Of a stretch of DNA of 26,457 nucleotides, positions 18,500-26,457 are shown one piece after another. The DNA lies in the NCBI GenBank assembly GCA_910592205.1, contig CAJVPJ010000390.1, forward strand, positions 1 through 26,457, in the 5' to 3' direction. How positions within the stretch are numbered: position 1 is the stretch's first letter; each line of letters opens with the position of its first letter. The notes beneath the pieces were generated by a model that had not been told where the DNA came from, searched no databases, and worked only from the letters and a program-made list of their open reading frames with translations. The stretch is from Paraglomus occultum. Taxonomy: Eukaryota; Glomeromycota; Glomeromycetes; Paraglomerales; Paraglomeraceae. Both the position numbers and the translations under genes were made by a program.

Positions 18500-19885
18500 A
18501 TGACTCAAGACGGTTTGCCCTCGACAGATAAGACAACACCCATTACACATTCGCCTTTTATTATTGGTGTAGCTGGTATATATCATAAACATATGCATCG
18601 ATCGGAAAAAGACTTGTAATAAAACCCGTATTTATTTCTTTTAATACTTTGTAGGCGGATCAGCTAGTGGAAAGGTAAACTCATTAGTAAAAGTTACTGA
18701 TTGACCTAAAAACTGACGATGGTGTTTCTCAATGGAATAAACCAATCTCCCCCAATATCGATTTCGTCGAGTACTAATTCGACAACTTTTTGTTACAAAT
18801 CTTATCAACAGAAAACCGTCTGTAATATGATCATGGACCGACTTCGTAAACGAGCTAAAACATTACGCAACGTTGTTGTTATTAGTCTTGGAGACTTTTA
18901 TCGTATACTGACCGACGAAGAGAGATCGCTAGCTGAGAGGGCAGAATTCAGCTTTGACCATCCGTGTAAAGATAACAGACACTGTCATTTTGTTTGTTTT
19001 TTTTCAGCCGATGATCCGATTATGGTTTGACGTCGTTCGCTTCTCTATAAAAAAATAGCGGCTTTTGATTTTGATCTAGTAGAGCAAGTTCTAAGCGACT
19101 TGAAGTCAGGGAAGGAAGTTGCACTTCCGTCTTATGATTATAAAACACGCACAAGGTCGGCTTTCATTTGGTATGTTTTTTTTTGCGAAAACTCGTATTA
19201 ATAATGACAATGAGATTACTATTGAACTAACTGTACTCGTGCAAAACAAACCTAAACTATGTGTACAGATGCCTCCCTGCAAAAAGACTTCACTCGCCGG
19301 ACGTAATCCTGTTTGAGGGTATCTTGATATTATATGAACAGAGGATACGTGATTTCCTATCCATGAAAATATTTGTGGATGTTGACAGCGACCAAAGATT
19401 AGCTCAACGAGGCAAGCAAATTATTTATAGACAATAGACTTGCAATGTAATGCTTACACTCGATATTTTTTTTTTCTCTAGTCATTCAAGATACAGAACA
19501 AAGGTATCATTTCTCTCTCGACCAGGTTCTTAATCATTACCTTAATTATGTCAAACCGGCTTATGAGGATTTTATCTTACCGGTAATTTTCAACCTCATT
19601 AATCACACCGCGATCATCATCATTTAATATTTACACAACGTTTCCAATTCTGTATAGACGAAAAAAACTGCAGATGTCATAATCCCAAGAGGAGCTGATA
19701 ACATTCCAGCTATAGATCTTATAACTTCACACATCGAAGATCTATTGAAAGGACGCAGAGAAGGGTCCAAACTTAGATTGAACACTGCTCCTAATGATTT
19801 ACGTGCGAAGGATGATGAACTGCGTGTCCCAACGCCAAGTTCTGCACTCGAGCCAGAAAACAGATTCGTTTCCGTTCCGCGTTAG
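18500..19885 (+). CDS. Uridine-cytidine kinase-like protein
   Basis: Seven exons, 18500-18575, 18655-18674, 18812-18965, 19059-19155, 19269-19411, 19482-19582 and 19658-19885, give 272 residues, the usual length. The pathway role of the family is phosphorylation of uridine/cytidine to UMP/CMP in pyrimidine salvage in the cytosol. Landmarks in order: FIIGVAGGSASGK (P-loop), [84 protein letters not shown]. Several active-site positions differ from well-studied members (see findings), so catalysis is not assured. The P-loop lies on a 20-nt exon. Intron 5 uses a GC donor (GAG|GCAAGC) and intron 4 a weak donor (AAG|GTCGGC), the least certain junction. The gene converges on the Myb gene 157 bp away. 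Confidence 0.9.
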
Positions 19886-20042
19886 ATCAAGTGATATAAA
19901 ATATCTATTGCTTTCGTATTTATTGTCATTTGGAATATGAAGAAGGGGAAAATACAGTTATATGAAATTTATTAACAAAAATTTAGCAGTACAAATTATA
20001 GGTGATTCTATTATTAAGATGTCATGTTATGGATCCATCTAT

Positions 20043-22828
20043 TTAATCAGAAGACTCTGCGTCAGTCGTTCTTGACTGTTCGTCTTCGGGGAGAAATTTG
20101 GCGTAATTTTTCAAAGCTTCAGTAATTATTTCTATATATCACATAACAAATGAGACGTTTAGAATAAGCAATAGTGTACAAAATACACACAATGTAGCCA
20201 CATACCGTGAAATGTCATGTCCCGCCAACCTTTGACTGTTCTCTTTATTCTGTGCCATTGTTCACGGATTACTACCTCATTCCTATGGAAAGAACGATTG
20301 GTCATTCGAGACATAAACGAACCAATGAATCGTGTCGAAAGTAAAATTCGCATACCATTGAATATCGTCTTGAAGGCTATCCCACAAAACTTCCTTATCT
20401 TCATGAACGTCTTTCAACTGGTCGAGTCTGATTTATACGAAAAAAAAAAACGAGTGAGATAGATGATGAAGAATACTATCACAAATGACAACACACTGAT
20501 AAGTACTTCTTCAACAAACGAATACTGGTAATGGTTGTCCACTTTCCCGGTGTATTTTTAAGGCGAGAATGTAAATTACGAAACCTGCGTTTTATATAAA
20601 AGTCAATCCACAATTCACTCATGTATCCTACAGTAATCAAATTGTTACCATTTCTGCCGACATTGATCTGCACTTCTGGTGTTATCCATCTTCTTACTAA
20701 CAGTTCCCCATTTAATATCCCGTTCAGGTGACTGGCCATTACGTACCATTTCCGAGATAATATCAAACAACCGATCACACTCCTCTGTCGACCAAGGGCC
20801 TACGTGATTAGCATTAGCATTTGCCATTGTCTCAAATGGAGGTATCGTCCAAAAACGCACGCAGTACAAATAATTCGTACCTTTCTTCCTAGACTCTATG
20901 CATTGAATATATTCCTGCCATCTATCACGACATTGACTGCCCGTTCGCATCAAATGATGTCCAATCTTGGTCCAGTTTTTTCCATACTGGAGTTCTAGTC
21001 TGTAATCAAGATCCCTGGTTAGGCCCGCCTCATACGCATTTAGTGCGATAATGGATTAGCGCAACAACCAAACAATATACTTTTTCAACTGTTCGTCTTC
21101 TTCAGGAGTCCAAGGAGCCTCGGCAGGAGTCCTCCTGTACGGATGGTTCATTCGCTGTACATGCAGTGCAACTGACCTGAGAGGCCTATCACCAAGAGCA
21201 GTGGCTGCCATGAGCGATTCACAATGTTAGAAGGACAAATAGTGAACAATGCATGTAGATATATGGTATGCAAGAAATAGGTACCAAGGCATTTCCAAAA
21301 GTCTTTGTGTTCTTTCCTGTTTTTTCCATATATGAGTCCCTGCAGCTCATCGGTGCTTAGTTGGTGAAGCTAAAATCAGAATAATGGACGTGTTATTCAA
21401 ATTCTAGTCTCATGTTGGAAGAATTTTCTCGGTTAATTTACCTGCTTATATTCTTCCATAGCTTTTAGAATAATCGCATTTTCTTTCTTTGTGTAAGATC
21501 CCGTTTTGAATTCAACGCCTATACAAAAAGAACTAGAATAAAGTAAATTGTATAGAGCAAAAAAAAGACAGTTGCACAAAGAATAAAGAAAAGGTAACTT
21601 TCTTGAGCATCCTACCTAATTCTTTCAAGATCTGAGAGTCAAGCCAATGTGAGGTGAGAATTGTGGAATGTGATAAAGAACGCGTTTGGTCCTTGGAAGC
21701 GACTACACTCTCATCATCCGAAACCAACGCATCTTCAACGGCAGATTTGTTGTTGCTTTTATCGAGTTTGCTTGCATTGTCTTTGTCTTTTTTCTCTTTC
21801 TTATCTTTTTTATCTTTCGCAGGTTCTTTATCTTTCTTTTCTTTCCTCTCTTTCTTTTTTCCGCTGTTATCTTCAGTTTCACTTGCAATCGTCGATTCAA
21901 CTCTTGCTTTCTTCTTGTGACGTTCTTGTTCTTTCTCCTTCTCTCCATTTACGTCTTCCCTCTCATTCGTATTCCCTTCCTCACTTTTCCTTTTCATTTT
22001 TGCTTTCTTTTCCTTTGTATCCTTCTTTTCACCCCCTTCTTTCACTCTCTTTTCTCCTTTCTCTCCCTTCTCTCCCTTCTCTCCCTTCTCTCCCTTCTCT
22101 CCCTTTTCTCCTTTCTCTTCTTTCTCCCCCCTCTCTCCTTTCTCTCTCTTCCTTTTCTCACCCTTCTCTCTACCCACATCCTTTTTTCCTTTCTGTCCTT
22201 CATCCATTTCTTTTTCTGTTCCTTTTTTCCTCTTCTCTTCCTCCCTTATATTCTCTTCCCTCTTTTTCTTTTCTTCTCTACTTTTCTCTTCTTCCTTCTT
22301 CCTCTTCTTTCCCTCTACTTTTTCCTTCTCTTTCTTTCCCTGTTCTTTCTGTTCTACCTTTTCCTTTTCCTTTTCGTTTCCTTCCCTTCTTTTCTCTTTA
22401 TCCTCTTCCTTCTTCCTCTTCCTTCCCTCTTCCTTTTCCTTTCCTTTCCTCCGATGCTCTTTCTTATCCTTCTCTTCTTTTCCCTTCTTTTCTTTTTCCT
22501 TTTCTCCCTTTTCCTTCTCTTCTTTTTCCTTTTCTTCTTTCCCATTCCTTTCCCTTTCCTTCTCTTCCGTTCTCTCTTTATTCTTTTTCTTCTTTTTTGT
22601 TTTCCCTTTTCCTACTTCTTTGCTAGACGGGCTCAAAACATCCTCTTCCTGCTTCTTTAATTTTACAGTCTTCTCATGCGACGCATCCTTATGCACCCTT
22701 TTGTCCTCATTCTCGCTTCCCTTTTTTACCGAACCGTCATTCGTAAGAGGCATTACTGTTGATTCACTGCCATAAGGCGAGTGTCGATGCTTGTGACGTT
22801 TGGTCTTCTTATCAGACGTTAATTTCAT
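20043..22828 (-). CDS. Reb1/TTF1-type Myb DNA-binding protein with Lys/Glu-rich N-terminus
   Basis: Ten exons, 22828-21616, 21518-21442, 21369-21285, 21204-21081, 21014-20881, 20799-20649, 20584-20507, 20427-20356, 20282-20206 and 20131-20043, splice in phase to 699 residues. Residues about 20-370 are almost pure Lys/Glu/Arg with a GEK tandem repeat; the rest is a row of Myb/SANT units: a TTF1-like start (SYTKKENAIILKAMEEY), PWTPEEDEQLKK...NWTKIG...QCRDRWQEY (about 489-535), GPWSTEECDRLFDII...QCRQKW (545-595) and a degenerate unit with GKWTTI...REQWHRIKRTVKGW. This order is typical of Reb1/TTF-I, which bind rDNA terminators and arrest RNA polymerase I in the nucleus. I chose Met at 22828 because MKLTSDKKTKRHKHRH starts the basic tail; an upstream in-frame Met at 22912 also exists. 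Confidence 0.88.
21760..22640 (-). repeat. Long polypurine tract and (GEK)n 9-nt tandem repeat inside the Myb gene
   Basis: Nearly 900 bp are purine-only on the coding strand with few breaks, encoding the Lys/Glu region. At about 22050-22115 a 9-nt unit (pyrimidine strand TTCTCTCCC) repeats around seven times almost perfectly, giving Gly-Glu-Lys triplets. Other frames across this block are open only because of composition and are not genes. Confidence 0.85.
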
Positions 22829-23608
22829 TGTGATTTTTCTTTGTTGATACTGGGAAAGGACAAGTATGTGTATGCAACGGTCGACGCGTGCGTGAAAGTC
22901 GTCGGTAAACAATGTTCTTTGGAGGGTATGTTTTACTTGTCAGGTGATCACGCGCGTGGGATTCGACTGGTCGATCTGTTTCCATTTTAAGCCATTCACT
23001 GAATTTCGCACATGAGTAGCCCCGTTCTTACGTACTTTATTTCTCGGCTCCAGTAGCCTATTTTTGAAGAACGCGACCACATACCATGACTGATATTTTC
23101 TTTTATTTCGCAACTTGTTTATTTAAACGCTAATTATAATTAAATTGTATATACCGACTTGCGAAGCATTAAAACCTCTTACATTGAAATACTCATAACA
23201 TTTAGTAGCTTGGCCTACCAATACGCTCATTCGAAAGCTTGATAACCATTTGGAAAATATTCTTTAACAGCGCGTATCTTCGTATACCTGCGCAAATTTG
23301 TCATTGCCATCACAGCTGAAATGATTATTGTAGAGCTGCCAAATTAACATCCATTTATTATGATAATTATGTTTATACAGACGGACACTTAGACTCTGCG
23401 TCACAAATCGGTGACAAGAACAATAAAGTTGCGTTAATAAAAAAAGCAAAGTGCCGTCAATACTAGATTAGACTGAAGACACCAGGTCAGTTTCGAGGGC
23501 AACTTCTTCAGCCGCCAGAAACTTAATTAATCTATAACTATAAATTTTTGCAATCTAAAGCAACGAAAAATTCCCACCATTAGATGCTCTCTCCATTCTA
23601 TATTTCAT
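22829..23608. other. Intergenic region between two minus-strand genes
   Basis: It should contain the promoter and leader of the Myb gene (right of 22828) and the 3' flank of the RCC1 gene (left of 23609). The in-frame extension to 22912 may be leader. I see no further gene, RNA or repeat. Confidence 0.45.
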
Positions 23609-25502
23609 CTATGAGACAAGCGTGTATTGCTGCTCCCTCCAAGCCAAGGCAACAGAATGCTGAGTTCCTGCGCCAACCGCGACGACTTTGAATCCAGTCA
23701 AATTCCTATCATTTATAGTATACGGACTATGCTCATCCGCACCGGGAACCCTGCTCGCTGGCGCATTGGCAAGAGCATAGAAATCCCCACGTCCCCAGGC
23801 GTGCGAATTCCAACACTTGGTGGATGCAAGAGTATGGCCATAACCGACGGCTATTGAACAGTAGGAAGCACTTGTATGAACTAGCGTTGGAGTCGCTATA
23901 AACTCAGTATAGTGTTTGGGCGTCGAAAGAGCATTTTCATGAGTCGTCGATGAGATTATCGGTGTGGAAGAGGGAGCTGATGTAGGAACAATTGATGACG
24001 ATTGAACGGTAACTGATCCAGGTTGTGTCATTTGCCCGTTACTCTGTTTATCGCCATGCTCTATTGCAATTTTGTCGCTTCCTCTACATCCTATTCCCAA
24101 CCATTCCTTTCTCCCAAACATGTATACTTTGCCATCATCCAACAAAAAAGCCGACATGTACCTCCCTCCTTTGATCTCTCTGATTCTTTTCCCTTCTGCG
24201 AATTCTATTTGAACCGGGAACTCAACACAGGTCCCGATACTCTTAACTCCACATTGTCCATAATCATTTAATCCCCAACAGAATACTTTTCCATCCCTCC
24301 TGACCGCAAAACAGTGATGCGCCCCACTTCCTATGATTACAATGTTACTCAATTCTGCTATACGTTCTGGAACCAAACATGCGTATGGATTACGGGTAGA
24401 TATACGTCTACCTAGGGACGAATATGCAGAGTCACCCCAACTGTAAACTCGTCCATCCGCTGTAAGAGCCAACATATGATTACGACCAGCTGCAAGGGAG
24501 ATGAATCGCATTTTCTCTGTCGGTTTGTAGAGCGTAAATGTAAATTGACAGACGTTGGGCTTCAGACAGGAAAGACCGAATATTTTAGTATTGTCTTCAG
24601 CTGACTTGAACAAGATTAAATGGTTAAAACAAGAAGATCAAAAAAATTAATATAATCGACTCAAAATGACGAAAGTAAGAACTGTCAATGGATCAATTAT
24701 TCGTGTTAATGAATCGTATACCGTAAACGTTCCCGTGGCATACAAGCGTCCTTCCTCACTCAATGCAAACGTAAACTCTCTTCCACATACTGCTCTCACA
24801 ATTTTTACTCCATCCAGTCCATCGACAGGTTGAGGTACGTACTCTCCCCACTCGGAATCTTTAGTAACTCGCCCAAGACTTCCGTAATTGTTCTCGCCCC
24901 AGGACCACAACTAGTAAGATCGAATATAAAATTGCACATTTCATTAATGACACGGTATTCGCGATTACAGCCTTTTGTTCCGCTCGATCCATCATTCTTC
25001 ATCAATGCTTTCGCCTCTCCTCTTCACTTCCCACCCGTTCAATTCCTAATACACGTGTACACCATTGATCAATGCTTTAATACTCACAGTCCCTTTATCA
25101 GTCAAGGCCACATTATGAAAATAGCCAACGTCAATATCACATATGTTTTTATAGCTCAGTTTTCTCAACGGTGCAGGAGTCTCTACGAACAGCTTTTCCT
25201 CCCCAAGCCCAATCTGCCCACTGTATCCAGCACCCCATACGAAAATGAATGTCTTGTGGTCATGGGGGAGAGTACGACGTGGTGAAAGATGAACGGGATC
25301 CGGTTCTTTCTCGGCTCGTTTTCTTGCTGCTGCTGCTCTGGTTAATGGGCCTGGGTCGACAACGACATGGACGAATGGAGGAATATGAAAGTAGAAAGAA
25401 TGGGGAAATGTGAATATTGAGACACGACAAAGGAAGTACAGTTTCGGAAAGTTGCATGAGACCTGTTAATTGTCGTCGCGGCGAATGTTTTGCTTTGGGC
25501 AT
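23609..25502 (-). CDS. RCC1-family Ran guanine-nucleotide exchange factor
   Basis: Four exons, 25502-25463, 25350-25088, 24910-24722 and 23609-24604 (last), splice in phase to 495 residues. A basic N-terminal tail (MPKAKHSPRR, then AAAARKRAEKE) precedes seven-bladed RCC1 repeats: IFVWGAGYSGQIGLGEE, LWSWGENNYGSLGR, LYATGTF...NTKIFGLS, VYSWGDSAYSSLGRR, VFCWGLNDYGQCGV, VYMFGRKEWLGIG, and a last blade ending VVAVGAGTQHSVALAW. RCC1/Srm1 sits on chromatin and loads Ran with GTP for nuclear transport and spindle assembly; the GTFTSAEDNTKIFGLS blade is typical of that subgroup. A Ser/Thr-rich insert (about residues 344-397) interrupts the sixth-seventh blade. Introns are 112, 177 and 117 nt. Confidence in the family is high, in the Ran role good. 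Confidence 0.92.
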
Positions 25503-26235
25503 ATGTGTTTGATATTTGGCGCTTGAAAATCGTCTTGTGAACCATATAATTTGACATGTAGAAATGACGTCATGTACGCAAACAATGTTATGTGATTGTA
25601 TAGTATCTTATTTATTCTTATAGCGGATGACCAGCAAGTTTACGAAAACAATCAGTGATACATAAAAGTTATAGAGTTTCGGCAAAAATGTATATTAATC
25701 TAGAGAATGCGTCGAGAATTCGATGGTAGATTTTATTAATCGCAACTGCGAAAACCAAAACTCCCTTTACGGAAGCATCTGATATCTGGGCAAGCGAAGT
25801 TTAATTAGAAAACATTAATATTTCATTCTGATACCCTGAATTTTGTACAGTTAATTTGCTAATCAGTAGTTGTGATTGATCTAACGAGAATGAATAGTTC
25901 CGATGCCGTATAATGGTAATTGTTGTAGAAAATACAAGTGGCCTATAAGAAAGTTGATTAAGGAAAAGGTAGCATTACTCAAAGCCGAGCAGGTTCAGGG
26001 TTTCTTATAATAATTGACAAGTCATTCACTTTAGTCCTAGTTAGCAATGCACAAATTCTACAAGTGTCAAGTCCCAAATTTAATTATTATTATTATTATT
26101 GGCTCAGGTTCATGCAGTAAATTGATTGAGAATTTATTGATTAGCAATAACAACTTTTTTAACATTGATGCAGTGGTTAATGAAAGAATGCAAAACTTTG
26201 TAATCTTTAAAACATAGTTAATCAACTTGTCTAAT
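25503..26235. other. Intergenic region, no gene seen
   Basis: Promoter side of the RCC1 gene and 3' flank of the partial gene to its right. AT-rich, with a (TAT/ATT)n run at about 26080-26100. No coding-like exon or RNA gene was found. Confidence 0.45.
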
Positions 26236-26457
26236 TTAGTTTTGTTGATCAGTATCTGCTAATTTACACAGATAACCGAGTGAAGGTTCCATCCGGGCAA
26301 GTGTGTATTCTTCATCACCAAAAGTAACAGCGGTAGGATATGGAGTTGGGGTTCTATATCGTGCGCGCTTTCGTTGTGTGTTGTTGTCCAGAGTTGATGG
26401 ATTTATAGTAGGGCAAACGCATTGCCGAGCGCAATAACGATAAGGATTATATACTGC
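26236..26457 (-). CDS. Unrecognised gene, C-terminal part only
   Basis: A 74-codon frame (73 residues plus TAA at 26238-26236) is open from the right edge of the window. It contains NPYRYCARQCVCPTINPSTL, then KRARYRTPTPYPTAVTFGDE, and ends ARMEPSLGYLCKLADTDQQN. Codon composition and the basic KRKRAR-like segment look like genuine coding sequence, while flanking DNA has frequent stops. I do not recognise the family. The basic stretch could be a nuclear localisation signal (inference). The gene continues beyond 26457. Confidence 0.6.
   Translation of the reverse strand, partial: AVYNPYRYCARQCVCPTINPSTLDNNTQRKRARYRTPTPYPTAVTFGDEEYTLARMEPSLGYLCKLADTDQQN

Noticed and set aside
18719-19030. A 103-codon plus-strand frame starting [10 protein letters not shown]
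   Set aside because: Only its middle part is exon 3 of the kinase-like gene; the start lies in intron 2 (with a TACTAAT branch site) and the end in intron 3.
21654-22660. Plus-strand frames of over 300 codons rich in Ser, Phe, Leu and Pro
   Set aside because: They are mirror images of the polypurine coding tract of the minus-strand Myb gene; composition alone keeps them open.
25260-25557. Two minus-strand frames over the start of the RCC1 gene
   Set aside because: Only the first 40 nt of one (25502-25463) is a true exon; the rest is intron 1 or wrong frame of exon 2.

Overview
The window looks like nuclear DNA of a fungus. The background is AT-rich, and genes are broken by many short GT-AG introns (mostly 40-240 nt) with TACTAAC/CTAAT-like branch sites. 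One pseudogene carries Sel1-type repeats and there are decayed retroelement pieces. Together these fit an early-diverging fungus, most likely an arbuscular mycorrhizal species (Glomeromycotina). The lineage is an inference, not a database match. Most genes here lie in exons too short to appear as long open frames, so I rebuilt them by splicing by hand. The phases of every exon were checked and mesh, except where stated.

Left part (1-9.4 kb): a decayed, unrecognised coding tract (1-483, minus) with a diverged second copy at 16.9-17.6 kb. At 5014-2292 (minus) lies a many-exon gene with a WD40-like front half (weakly TFIIIC-delta-like) and an unrecognised helical back half. A retropepsin-like relic and other decayed sequence fill 5.3-7.3 kb, followed by a frame-broken Sel1-repeat pseudogene (7.5-8.05 kb).

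Middle part (9.4-18.5 kb): a two-exon aldehyde dehydrogenase (minus) and a complete four-exon Yippee-like zinc protein (plus) are transcribed divergently from a shared 0.7 kb region. A gene-poor stretch follows. It holds an orphan cytochrome-b5-reductase-like exon and several minus-strand coding-like tracts, one with a CxxC motif and one that resembles part of a protein kinase.

Right part (18.5-26.5 kb): a seven-exon uridine-kinase-like gene (plus) converges with a ten-exon Reb1/TTF1-type Myb protein (minus) that has a very long Lys/Glu-rich N-terminus. Next come a four-exon RCC1-type Ran exchange factor (minus) and the last 73 codons of an unrecognised minus-strand gene that runs off the right edge.

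The intact genes are housekeeping functions without an obvious shared pathway: pyrimidine salvage, Pol I/rDNA-type DNA binding, the Ran cycle, aldehyde oxidation and a Yippee protein. I saw no CRISPR array, rRNA, tRNA or intact transposon. The most interesting points are the uridine-kinase-like protein with several altered active-site motifs and a 20-nt exon for its P-loop, the WD40/helical gene with 32-43 nt introns and one out-of-frame exon, and the divergent duplicate pair.
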